Of a stretch of DNA of 64,000 nucleotides, positions 8,138 through 15,656 are shown one piece after another. Numbering within the stretch: the stretch's first letter is position 1; each line of letters begins with the position of its first letter. The notes beneath the pieces are model-generated. The model ran no database searches. It saw only the letters and a list, made by a program, of their open reading frames with translations, and was not told the DNA's origin. The stretch covers positions 33,095 through 97,094 of the forward strand of contig PSPG01000006.1 in assembly GCA_003193925.1 (NCBI GenBank), given 5' to 3'. Made by a program: the position numbers and the translations under genes. The stretch is from Candidatus Thalassarchaeum betae. Lineage in GTDB: Archaea; Thermoplasmatota; Poseidoniia; Poseidoniales; Thalassarchaeaceae.

Positions 8138-9013
8138 TCATCGCTCGACCTTCTCGCCGCTGCTCCAGTCGTAGATTCCCTTGCCGGTCTTCTTGCCGAG
8201 GTCGCCCGCCTCGACCAGCCGGTCAAGCATCGGGTGAGGCCGGTACCTCTCGTCACCAAATGCGTCCGCGAGGTTGTTGAGGATGTCCCTGCGGATGTCC
8301 AGGCCGACGAGGTCGCCCAACTCCAGTGGCCCCATCGGATGCCTGTAGCCCAAGCGCATCGCGGTATCGATGTCGCTGGCCGAGGCGACTCCGTCAGCGA
8401 GCATACGCATCGCTTCGTTGCCGAGCACGACACCGAGTCGGCTACTCGCGAAACCGGGAACGTCACGCACTAGAATAGTCGTTTTGCCCATCGCAGAACC
8501 GATTGATTGTGCGGCTGCGATGGTGTCTTCTGACACAGCGTCGTGGCGCACCAGTTCGAGCAGTTCCATGAGCGGGACTGGATTGAAGAAGTGCATCCCG
8601 ATGACGCGCTCCGGGCAACCCGTCGCGCCGGCGATGTCCGAGATCGGCAGGCTTGAGGTGTTGGTGGCGAGCACCGCGTGACTCGGTGCGAGCCGCTCGA
8701 GCTCCGCGAAGATGCCCTGCTTGAGCTCCATGCTCTCGGGCACCGCCTCGATGACGAGATCAGCGCCGGCCACAGCCTCGGCCAGGTCGCTGGCCGCATG
8801 CAGGTTATCTGACCACTCGGCCTTCTGATCGGGTGTGGTCTTGCCTCGCTCGATGCCCTTGTCCCAGAAGGCATCGATCGCCGCCATTCCCTTGGCCAGT
8901 CCCTCGGGGAAGGCGTCGTACAGCCGCGTCTCCCATCCTGTCTGGGCACAGACTTGGGCTATCCCAGCGCCCATAGTGCCGGCGCCGAGGACGGCAACGG
9001 CCCGGACCTCCAC
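8138..9013 (-). CDS. 3-hydroxyacyl-CoA dehydrogenase (3-hydroxybutyryl-CoA dehydrogenase type)
   Basis: Single-domain-pair enzyme of 291 aa, the usual HBDH size, oxidising 3-hydroxyacyl-CoA with NAD(P). The Rossmann motif [11 protein letters not shown] occupies about 10-20, NTSSLPI and the catalytic GMHFFNPV are in mid-protein, and [15 protein letters not shown] is the C-terminal domain signature. It follows the unknown gene at 9018 by 4 bp, and that gene follows the BoxB-like oxygenase, so all three are probably cotranscribed. In this setting it may oxidise a 3-hydroxyacyl-CoA formed after aromatic ring opening; that role is inferred from context. Confidence 0.9.
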   Translation of the reverse strand: MEVRAVAVLGAGTMGAGIAQVCAQTGWETRLYDAFPEGLAKGMAAIDAFWDKGIERGKTTPDQKAEWSDNLHAASDLAEAVAGADLVIEAVPESMELKQGIFAELERLAPSHAVLATNTSSLPISDIAGATGCPERVIGMHFFNPVPLMELLELVRHDAVSEDTIAAAQSIGSAMGKTTILVRDVPGFASSRLGVVLGNEAMRMLADGVASASDIDTAMRLGYRHPMGPLELGDLVGLDIRRDILNNLADAFGDERYRPHPMLDRLVEAGDLGKKTGKGIYDWSSGEKVER

Positions 9014-9017
9014 TCAA

Positions 9018-9578
9018 TCACTCCCGGCCGTAGGCCGCGAGCGCGGCTTGGAACAGTCGCTGGCGTGGCACATCGTGCTCTAGGAAGCAGGTGAACGGCG
9101 CGACCTCCTTCAACAGCTCGATGGCGGTGACGTAGGCGCCGTAGACGAAGGGGTCTGCGACCTCGGTGGAGGGTATGTCGATGCCGAGTTTGGCCAGCCC
9201 CTTGCGGGAGTCCTCGTCCCAGATGGCGTAGGTGTGATGAGTGAAATGAAGATAGGCGGATAGCCTGCGGATGTCCGAGCGGGCCTTGTCGGTCAGGCTC
9301 TCTATGAGTAGGGTGTCAGGGTACCGGATCGCATACAGCGACAGCATGACCTCCCTCTGGGTCTCCTCGCGCCAGTCGCGCTTCTCCAGCCCCATCCAAT
9401 CGTCGATCATGTCGAGCATCTGAGGCGTGTACGGCCTGCGGATCCGATAGAGCAGCCCCTCATACGAGTTCGCATCCTGCTCCTCAGAGTGGTGATGCTC
9501 GTGGAAGTACTCAGTCAGGCGGTCGAAGAAGGGCCTGCAGCGCTCCTTGTCGAACGAGGTGAGGGCTATGTGCTGCAT
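9018..9578 (-). CDS. uncharacterised protein between BoxB-like oxygenase and HBDH
   Basis: I do not recognise a family. The 186-aa product is soluble, rich in aromatic residues and histidine (FHEHHHSEEQD near residues 29-39, HFTHHTY in mid-protein), with no signal peptide or membrane segment. Predicted mostly helical by composition. It sits 19 bp behind the oxygenase gene and 4 bp before the dehydrogenase gene on the same strand, so it is likely an operon partner, for example an accessory or maturation factor. The histidine clusters could bind metal, but no known motif fits. Confidence 0.7.
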   Translation of the reverse strand: MQHIALTSFDKERCRPFFDRLTEYFHEHHHSEEQDANSYEGLLYRIRRPYTPQMLDMIDDWMGLEKRDWREETQREVMLSLYAIRYPDTLLIESLTDKARSDIRRLSAYLHFTHHTYAIWDEDSRKGLAKLGIDIPSTEVADPFVYGAYVTAIELLKEVAPFTCFLEHDVPRQRLFQAALAAYGRE

Positions 9579-9597
9579 GGCGAGGACCCCGGGTGGT

Positions 9598-10740
9598 TCA
9601 CTCTCCCTTCCACTCTCGGTACTGGATCCATTCCTGTTGCATGTACTCGTTCACCAGGCGCTCCTCTTCCTCATCTGACGGCATGACCTCAATGAGGTAC
9701 TCCTCCCAAGCGGCCTCATCGCCCTCGAATGGCTCGCCGTGAACGGTATACCTCTGTCCGGCGTACTTGCCGATTTCACGGTTGAACCTGTCCGAGGGGA
9801 CGTAGAGGTCTGGCTCGCCCTTCTTGCGCACCTTGCTGATTCGCCGCATCTCGTCGCACAGCTCCTGGTAGTACAACTCGCGGCTGGCCTCGTTCAGGTG
9901 CTCCCTGTCCGCAGCCCCCTGCGCCTCGCGCTCGTCGTAGCGCCCCTTGATCCCGTATACATAGGCCCACTGGGCACTGGTCGATTCGTCCGTGCCGAAC
10001 AGGTCGAGGCCGGTGCTGGCCCACTTGTTGACGTACTTCTGGATTAGGGCGCACGGGATCGCTCCCTGCTTGACGATCCGGCGTAGGCCGTTCGCCCCCG
10101 TCCCGAGGTGGAACGACTCCTCCTTGAGCATCGGGCCCATGCTCGCTGCGAGAGGCTTGAACGAGGAAGTGCTGAGCATCTTCAGCTGGTACTTGCCGTC
10201 GCGGTCGATGAAGTGAGTGAACATGAAGAAGTCCAGCCAGTGGTCTATAGGCTCGTTGAACGAGCCTAGGACCCTGGTGCCCTCCTGTGCGTTGCGCTCG
10301 AGCAGCTTGGCAGCCTCACGGACGCCCCGCTCGCCGAAGAAGGTGCACAGCAGATAGGCCATCTGCCAGCCGTGGCGCTGCTCCTCGCACATGATGCGCA
10401 GCGCCGACTTACGGTCGTACTCGGTCGGGGCGGAAGCGAGAAGGTGGTTCTGCTGCTCGACTGAGGCGAACTCGGTGTCGCCCTGGACGCTGACCATGTT
10501 GATGATCGCGTCACGGATGGTCTGCTGGGGGATATGCATTCCACGCTCCCATTTGGGCTTGCCCTCGAAGTCCCCGAACTCGATCTGGCTGCCTGCGGTG
10601 TCCCAGTCGAACTTGATGTCGAAGCGGTAGTCGCCCAGCCACGATGGGTCGAAGCCGATTCTGGTTTGCCACTCGCTGAAATCCTGAATCCACACCTCGA
10701 AGTTCTGTGTGTAATCCTGCACAATCTCACCGTCGGCCAT
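9598..10740 (-). CDS. BoxB-like di-iron oxygenase (benzoyl-CoA 2,3-epoxidase family)
   Basis: Ferritin-like di-iron protein of 380 aa. The candidate ligand set reads in order: Glu90 (DTEFASVEQQ), Glu120 and His123 (EEQRHGWQM), an Asp in the FIDRDGKYQ segment (about 178-183), and Glu208 with His211 (EESFHLGTG). The EQRHGWQ, DHWLDFF and MLKEESFH segments resemble BoxB more than PaaA. BoxB epoxidises benzoyl-CoA with O2 and electrons from BoxA. Bacterial BoxB is about 470 aa, so this is a shorter form. It is downstream of an enoyl-CoA hydratase and upstream of an unknown gene and a 3-hydroxyacyl-CoA dehydrogenase. A TATA-like TTTGATATACC lies 32 nt before the ATG. The true aromatic-CoA substrate is unknown. 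Confidence 0.8.
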   Translation of the reverse strand: MADGEIVQDYTQNFEVWIQDFSEWQTRIGFDPSWLGDYRFDIKFDWDTAGSQIEFGDFEGKPKWERGMHIPQQTIRDAIINMVSVQGDTEFASVEQQNHLLASAPTEYDRKSALRIMCEEQRHGWQMAYLLCTFFGERGVREAAKLLERNAQEGTRVLGSFNEPIDHWLDFFMFTHFIDRDGKYQLKMLSTSSFKPLAASMGPMLKEESFHLGTGANGLRRIVKQGAIPCALIQKYVNKWASTGLDLFGTDESTSAQWAYVYGIKGRYDEREAQGAADREHLNEASRELYYQELCDEMRRISKVRKKGEPDLYVPSDRFNREIGKYAGQRYTVHGEPFEGDEAAWEEYLIEVMPSDEEEERLVNEYMQQEWIQYREWKGE

Positions 10741-10752
10741 GCACCAACGGCA

Positions 10753-10783
10753 CTGATAACAGGTATATCAAACGCTGTATCAG
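10753..10783. promoter_or_regulatory. inverted repeat flanking the TATA-like box of the BoxB-like gene
   Basis: CTGATAACAG (10753-10762) and CTGTATCAG (10775-10783) are near-perfect inverted copies. They flank the TATA-like sequence upstream of the minus-strand start at 10740. A repressor bound here would cover the core promoter, so this is a candidate operator for substrate-controlled expression. Only the repeat is seen; the regulator is unknown. Confidence 0.4.
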
Positions 10784-10788
10784 AGATT

Positions 10789-10806
10789 CGCACTCTTTAG
10801 AGTGCG
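10789..10806 (-). terminator. hairpin after enoyl-CoA hydratase stop
   Basis: CGCACTC TTTA GAGTGCG forms a perfect 7-bp stem with a 4-nt loop immediately downstream of the stop of the gene at 10813. It may end that transcript, or it may be part of the regulatory region of the next gene. No long U-tract follows. Confidence 0.35.
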
Positions 10807-10812
10807 ATTCGC

Positions 10813-11694
10813 TCAATTACCCTCGAATTCGGGAACTTCCCTCTTGACGTAGGCCGCGATCCCCTTCTTCGCATCGCCGCTCTGGAACAGATCCGACTGC
10901 AGCTCCCTCTCGAGGGCCAGGTGGTACTCCAGCGGTATCTCCATACCGCTCTGGACGCTTCGCTTGATGTTCCCTATTGCCTTGCTGGCAGCGTAGGGCA
11001 GAGTGAACTGCCCGGCGTAGTCCATGACGTCCTGGCGAAACTCTTCGAGGCTGCCGGCCCAGACATCGTGGACGAGGGACATCTCCTTGGCTTCCTCGTA
11101 GGAGAACTTGCGACCGGTCACCATGATCTCCATCGCCTTCGCCTTGCCGACTAGTCGGGAGAGGCGTGCGGTGCCGCCGGTTCCGGCGAGCACGCCGAGG
11201 GAGACCTCGGGCAGGCCGACCTGACCAGAGTCCTTGCGGCCGATTCGGATGTCGGCGGCCATAGCGATCTCCAGACCGCCGCCGACCGCGTGGCCGTTGA
11301 GGGCGGCAATGACGAGCTTGGGAGTCTGCTCGAGCCTGCTGAGGGTCTCATTGGCATGCAGGCAGAAGAAGTACTTGAAGCCGGGAGTGACCGAGTCGAG
11401 CATGCTGATGCTGGCACCCGCAGAGAAGAACTTCTCGCCGTGCCCGGTCATCACTATCACGGTGACGTCATCGTCGAAGCGAGAGCGCAGCACAGCCTCG
11501 TCGATGTCCCTCATCATGGCGTGGGTGTAGAGGTTGACCGAGGTCTTGCCTTCGACCAGGGGCTCACCCTCTGAATCGGAGCATAGTTCGATGACGGCGA
11601 TTCCGTTGGCCGTCACTCCGTAGTTCACCAGGTTGTTCGGCATCGGCTCCAGTTCTGGCCAAGAGGTCATGCTCGCGCCACCGAGGGCCGCCAT
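10813..11694 (-). CDS. enoyl-CoA hydratase/isomerase beside BoxB-like oxygenase
   Basis: Crotonase-family protein of about 293 aa with oxyanion-hole segment FFSAGASI, catalytic glutamates in GGGLEIAM and GLPEVSLGVLAGTGG, and a conserved ATGR-like TGRKFSYEEA. It is half the size of bacterial BoxC (about 550 aa), so it is not a direct BoxC match. It could act as hydratase or dihydrolase on a ring-oxidised acyl-CoA. ATG 11694 is chosen over a TTG at 11703; ATG 11670 is also possible. It lies 29 bp downstream of the FAD protein at 11724 and upstream of the oxygenase with its own promoter between them. Confidence 0.88.
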   Translation of the reverse strand: MAALGGASMTSWPELEPMPNNLVNYGVTANGIAVIELCSDSEGEPLVEGKTSVNLYTHAMMRDIDEAVLRSRFDDDVTVIVMTGHGEKFFSAGASISMLDSVTPGFKYFFCLHANETLSRLEQTPKLVIAALNGHAVGGGLEIAMAADIRIGRKDSGQVGLPEVSLGVLAGTGGTARLSRLVGKAKAMEIMVTGRKFSYEEAKEMSLVHDVWAGSLEEFRQDVMDYAGQFTLPYAASKAIGNIKRSVQSGMEIPLEYHLALERELQSDLFQSGDAKKGIAAYVKREVPEFEGN

Positions 11695-11723
11695 ATCAAT
11701 CAAACGGGCCCAGAGGACGCCTT

Positions 11724-12950
11724 CTAGGCGTCACTCTCGCCGAACGAGGTCTTGACCCCGCTCCTGCGGATCGCGTCCCACTGAGCACCGATTTCGACGG
11801 CGCGGACGCTGGGCTCCCAAATGTCACGGCTCAGCGACTTCCTGAACGGCATGCGGTACACGGTCCTCCCGTCGGCCAGCCGCTTGCGACGGAGCATCCC
11901 AAGTTTCACTATCGGCCAGAGCAGACTCCAGACGATTCCCGGCTTGTACAGCCACCTCATGAAGGCCAGACCGTCCCCCTTCTTCTCTTGGTCGCGCATC
12001 CAGTGGTTGGCTACCATCTTGAAGCCGCGGTCTCCGACCCGATTCATCAGGAAGCGATTGATCGCACTGGTCCTGACGAGAGGAACGAGGCGACCACGGA
12101 CCTCGGTCTCGTAGTCGCACTCGCCTAGGATCGACTTGGCGGCGAGCACGCCGCTGGTGATCGCGTATCTCATCCCGAAGCCCCACATGCAATCCTGCAG
12201 CCCGCCGGCCTCGCCGACGTAGTACCGCCCCTCATGGACGTACTTGTTCGGCTGCGCGAAGTCGCCCTTGCCGCCGACCCTCTTGATGGGTCTGCGGTTG
12301 AGCACGTAGCGCTGCTCGTACCAAGCGATGGTCTCGTTGAGGTAGCGGGAACTCTTACTCTGCTGGCGCCACAGGCACGTGCAGATCAGTCCGATGCCGT
12401 CGATGACGATGAGGTAGGTGTACGCCCCTGGTCCCAGTTTGTCGTTGAGCTGGAAGCTAACCTGGTTGGGATGGTCGGTGTGAAAGATCTCCCCGTACGC
12501 CACCGCGCTCGTCTCCTTCGGGCCTGCGGCGATGATATGGCAGTCCCCGGGCTCCCTCCGAGTGTCGTAGTGGATCTCGGCCCCCGCCTCCACCGCCATC
12601 CGCTTGAAGCCCTGGTCGATGCAGTGCTCGTCCGTCCCACGCTCGACGACGCGGAATGCGATTCCCTCGGTGTGGACATTGGTGATCACATCGTCCGGGT
12701 GTATTAGGTCGACACCGTTGAACGCGTCTGACTTGAATTCCTCCGGGTCGAAGCCCCACTCGCGCATCTCGTCGAAGAAGTCCCGCTCGCTGGTCCAGTT
12801 CTCGATTCCCTGGAAATCACCGTCGAACCGAGCTCCGCTGTCGCTGCGTATCTCGTGGACGTGAACTTCGTGGCCGGCCTTAGCCAGATAGGTGGCAGCG
12901 GCGAGGCCCGAGAGACCTCCGCCGAGGACGTGGATGGGCTCCTCACTCAC
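11724..12950 (-). CDS. FAD-dependent oxidoreductase, geranylgeranyl-reductase-like
   Basis: About 408 aa from GTG 12950, giving MSEEPIHVLGGGLSGLAAATYL, with the dinucleotide motif GGGLSGLAAA directly at the N-terminus and a second FAD motif (YVGEAGGLQDCMWGFGMRYA) in the C-terminal half. This is the layout of the geranylgeranyl reductase / UbiH-like flavoprotein group. The start is decided by a TTCAAGCG promoter element 29 nt upstream; an upstream TTG (13004) would pass through the promoter. A C-terminal segment (WSLLWPIVKLGML) is hydrophobic and may touch the membrane, fitting a lipid or isoprenoid substrate. Confidence 0.72.
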   Translation of the reverse strand: MSEEPIHVLGGGLSGLAAATYLAKAGHEVHVHEIRSDSGARFDGDFQGIENWTSERDFFDEMREWGFDPEEFKSDAFNGVDLIHPDDVITNVHTEGIAFRVVERGTDEHCIDQGFKRMAVEAGAEIHYDTRREPGDCHIIAAGPKETSAVAYGEIFHTDHPNQVSFQLNDKLGPGAYTYLIVIDGIGLICTCLWRQQSKSSRYLNETIAWYEQRYVLNRRPIKRVGGKGDFAQPNKYVHEGRYYVGEAGGLQDCMWGFGMRYAITSGVLAAKSILGECDYETEVRGRLVPLVRTSAINRFLMNRVGDRGFKMVANHWMRDQEKKGDGLAFMRWLYKPGIVWSLLWPIVKLGMLRRKRLADGRTVYRMPFRKSLSRDIWEPSVRAVEIGAQWDAIRRSGVKTSFGESDA

Positions 12951-12966
12951 GGTAATGCTACCGAAC

Positions 12967-13012
12967 ACCCCCGCTTGAACGGTTGGGTGTGCCGTCGCGT
13001 TCAAGCGGCGGA
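12967..13012. promoter_or_regulatory. divergent pair of leaderless-type promoter elements
   Basis: TTCAAGCGGGGGT on the minus strand (12979 down to 12967) is 29 nt before GTG 12950. TTCAAGCGGCGGA on the plus strand (13000-13012) is 28 nt before ATG 13028. Two opposed copies with the same spacing are strong internal support for both the element and the two chosen starts. Confidence 0.6.
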
Positions 13013-13027
13013 CCCCGATGGCACGGC

Positions 13028-13450
13028 ATGCACCGCATACACGTGCGCATCGAGCCGGAGCGACTAGACCCGGAGGAGCTGCGCGAGCTGGTCGACTCGG
13101 ATGGCTGCGGCAGCGTGGTCACCTTCGTCGGGCTTACTCGTGGCGAGGACAACGGAGTGACCGTTGAGAGACTCGAGTTCGATGCTTGGGAGGAGCGCCT
13201 ACCAACGGTCCTCGAGGAACTCGCCGAGCAGGCATTCGGCCAGTTCGGCGTGAGTTCCGTGGTACTTGCTCACCGGACCGGCTCGGTCGGGCCAGGTGAG
13301 CCCATCGTGTGCATCCACGTCGGCTCGGCCCACCGAGCTGAGGGCTTCGAGGCCTGCAGTTGGCTCATTGACGAACTGAAGCGCCAGGCGCCGCTATGGA
13401 AGAAGGAGATCCGCGCCGACGGAGAGGTCTGGAAGGCAGGACTCGGCTGA
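13028..13450 (+). CDS. moaE: molybdopterin synthase large subunit MoaE
   Basis: The 140-aa product carries the MoaE pattern: CGSVVTFVGLTRG near residues 29-41, VLAHRTGSVGPGEPIVCIHVGSAHRAEGFEA in the middle, and the catalytic-site end APLWKKEI with its conserved lysines. MoaE with thiocarboxylated MoaD converts cPMP into molybdopterin. No MoaD is seen in the window. The promoter element at 13000 fixes ATG 13028. moaC lies 1.7 kb away on the same strand, separated by two minus-strand genes. Confidence 0.92.
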   Translation: MHRIHVRIEPERLDPEELRELVDSDGCGSVVTFVGLTRGEDNGVTVERLEFDAWEERLPTVLEELAEQAFGQFGVSSVVLAHRTGSVGPGEPIVCIHVGSAHRAEGFEACSWLIDELKRQAPLWKKEIRADGEVWKAGLG

Positions 13451-14797
13451 TCATCTCGCGTCCATGGCCCCGCTCACGCTGGCGACGGCCTCGGGCACGT
13501 TCGCCGCGATCCCCTCGACCATCATCCAGCCGTGTCCCTTCACGCCGTCGCCGACTAGACGGACTCCCTCCACGCCGATGTCCGAGGGCAGCTCAGCGCC
13601 TTGCGGGGCACGGTTGCACGGCCAGTTTCGGTGGTAGGTGTGCACGCACAACTCCTCACCGTGGTCGGCAAGCCAGGGAATCGCATCGTGGAGATCCTCG
13701 CGACCCTTGTCGATCTCGGACTTGACGCTCGGGTCGGGGACGTGCTGGTGTGTGATCATCATGTGCTTGCCCTCGGGGGCCAGACTCGGCTCTGAGAAGG
13801 TAGGGAGAACGTAACCACCGACCCTCTCGAGATTTGGCAGCATGGTGACGCCGCTGCTGCGATGCGGGATGTCGTCGTCCAGGGCGAACACGAATCCGAT
13901 TCCGCCGACCGCCTGAGTGTTGCGCACTTGCTCTCTGACTCCAGCGGCGACCTCGAAGTCGTCTGAGAGCGCCGCCAGAAGGTTCGGATGGCCGCCGTTG
14001 TGGATGATCGAGTCGGCGCCGACCCAGATCCCCTCTTGGCGCCCCCTGCGCCTCACACCTATGCAGAACCGATTGCCCTTGGTCGACTCCTCAGCGTCAC
14101 CGGGGAGTATCTCGGTCACCTCGTTGGAGAGTTTCACTCGAGCGCCATTCTCCCTTAGATCCGCGCGCAGACCGTTTATCACGCCCTTGCACCCGCCCTT
14201 GGGGACTGCTGGCCTGTCGCTCCAGAACGAGTTCTGCAGCATCTTGACGACGGTAGAGGCAGGCATCTGGTCGAATCTCAGGCTGATCGCGAAGTTGGCG
14301 AAGGCATCGGCAAAGTCGACGAACTCCTCGGAGAACCTCTTTGACATCCATGTTCTCCCATCCTCAGTCTCATCACCCCACGGGTGATTGGCACGCTTCA
14401 GCAGCAGCCTCGGGAGATTGAGGGTGTCCCTGACTGAGAACCAGGGGAGTATGCCGTATACCGAGTTCGCCTCCTGTAGCTTACCGTCTTTCATCCGGCA
14501 TGCGAACTTGGTGGTCGGGAGGAACTCCACCCCATGCCGACCGAGATCCAGACCTCCCGAGATTTTCTTGCCCAGCAGGAGTTTGGCGAAAGGACCCTTG
14601 CGACCGTGCGGGATCATGTGGACGGCGCCGGTGGGAATCTGGAAGCCGTCGTGGTCGTGCTGGGTGAACCTGCCACCGGCGAAGGACATCCTGTCGTACA
14701 CCGTGACATCGTACTTCTGTGTCTGCGCGAGGCAGGCTGCGGAGGCCAGTCCTCCGACGCCCGCGCCGATTACCACGGCCTTGGGCTTCTCGCTCAT
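13451..14797 (-). CDS. phytoene desaturase-like FAD oxidoreductase
   Basis: A 448-aa flavoprotein with N-terminal GAGVGGLASAACLAQ (about 12-26) followed by the GGRF turn typical of the CrtI/amine-oxidase superfamily, and a C-terminal FAD loop (LVGDGVKGHGWMMVEGIAANV). It is shorter than true CrtI (about 490-510). Genes of this class are common in archaea with undefined lipid or carotenoid substrates. It is convergent with moaE (stop codons abut) and 9 bp downstream of a ferredoxin gene that could deliver electrons to it. Confidence 0.75.
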   Translation of the reverse strand: MSEKPKAVVIGAGVGGLASAACLAQTQKYDVTVYDRMSFAGGRFTQHDHDGFQIPTGAVHMIPHGRKGPFAKLLLGKKISGGLDLGRHGVEFLPTTKFACRMKDGKLQEANSVYGILPWFSVRDTLNLPRLLLKRANHPWGDETEDGRTWMSKRFSEEFVDFADAFANFAISLRFDQMPASTVVKMLQNSFWSDRPAVPKGGCKGVINGLRADLRENGARVKLSNEVTEILPGDAEESTKGNRFCIGVRRRGRQEGIWVGADSIIHNGGHPNLLAALSDDFEVAAGVREQVRNTQAVGGIGFVFALDDDIPHRSSGVTMLPNLERVGGYVLPTFSEPSLAPEGKHMMITHQHVPDPSVKSEIDKGREDLHDAIPWLADHGEELCVHTYHRNWPCNRAPQGAELPSDIGVEGVRLVGDGVKGHGWMMVEGIAANVPEAVASVSGAMDAR

Positions 14798-14806
14798 CGG
14801 GGCACC

Positions 14807-15067
14807 TCAGGAGTAGACGAGGGCACCGGTCGGACACCACAGCAGGCACCTCAAGCAGTCCGTGCAGTTATCGTCGATGACTTCGCACAGGCCCTCGACG
14901 ATCAGCGCATCGTCCTTGCATGCCATCAGGCAGTACGAGCAGCCCACGCAGAGCTCGTCGATGACCTGTAGTTTGACGCCTTCCTTGGCCGGTCTGTCGT
15001 GCGAGAGGCCCGAGACAAGTTCGGGCACCGTGCCCGGAGTCGCCTTCTTCCGGAACGCCTCGGCCAT
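14807..15067 (-). CDS. 2[4Fe-4S] ferredoxin-like protein
   Basis: An 86-aa protein with two cluster motifs: CVGCSYCLMAC (about 41-51) and CTDCLRCLLWCP (about 68-79), each with a fourth Cys supplied from the other motif. The N-terminal 38 residues precede the fold. ATG 15067 is preferred to longer frames: a TATA-like CTGAAATATGG lies 29 nt upstream. It is 9 bp upstream of the desaturase-like flavoprotein, and the two probably form an operon and an electron-transfer pair. Confidence 0.88.
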   Translation of the reverse strand: MAEAFRKKATPGTVPELVSGLSHDRPAKEGVKLQVIDELCVGCSYCLMACKDDALIVEGLCEVIDDNCTDCLRCLLWCPTGALVYS

Positions 15068-15146
15068 GCAGGCCCATTTCGCCCTCCATATTTCAGTTCG
15101 ATGCAGTCCCGCCGCCGGTCTGAATAGGGATGATGCCCTCGGCGAG

Positions 15147-15632
15147 GTGCGCGCAAAGGCGGATGGTGCTGGTATGGAGGAGTCCTGGACCGGAATCGTG
15201 GATGTCGGCTCGAAGCCGGTGGTTGCGCGCGAGGCCGTGGCCACGGGGCTGCTGGTGCTCTCGAACGAGGGCATCGACGTCGTCGCAAACGGGCGCTCGC
15301 CCAAGGGAGATGTCCGCGAGGCCTCAACGGTAGCAGTCATCCAGGCCGTCAAGGAGACCCCCCGCACTCTGCCTCACTGCCATCCCATACCTATCGAGGG
15401 CTGCACTGTCGACTGGAAGGTCGAGGACAACGGCCTGCGTTGCACCGTCTCGGTGCGTACCCACTGGACCACCGGCGTCGAGATGGAGGCGCTGTGCGGA
15501 GTCAATGCGGGCTTGTTGTGCGCTTGGGACATGCTCAAGCCGATCGAGAAGGACGCTGACGGGCAGTATCCCATCTCCAAGATCGAGGACGTCCGGGTCC
15601 TGCGTAAGAGCAAGGGCGACCCGCATGATTGA
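15147..15632 (+). CDS. moaC: cyclic pyranopterin monophosphate synthase MoaC
   Basis: MoaC converts the MoaA product to cyclic pyranopterin monophosphate. Motifs include VDVGSKPVVAREAVA, the KGDVREAS catalytic region, LPHCHPIPIEG, and TGVEMEALCGVNAGLL. The product is 161 aa from GTG 15147, which has a CTGAATAGGG element 27 nt upstream; ATG 15174 is a possible shorter start. A MoaA is not in the window. The FBPase gene starts within about 25 bp of its stop, so they are likely cotranscribed. Confidence 0.9.
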   Translation: MRAKADGAGMEESWTGIVDVGSKPVVAREAVATGLLVLSNEGIDVVANGRSPKGDVREASTVAVIQAVKETPRTLPHCHPIPIEGCTVDWKVEDNGLRCTVSVRTHWTTGVEMEALCGVNAGLLCAWDMLKPIEKDADGQYPISKIEDVRVLRKSKGDPHD

Positions 15633-15656
15633 ATGCTGAGGCTCACTCGGCCCACC

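Noticed and set aside
10813-11694. BoxC
   Set aside because: It is about half BoxC length and looks like an ordinary crotonase.
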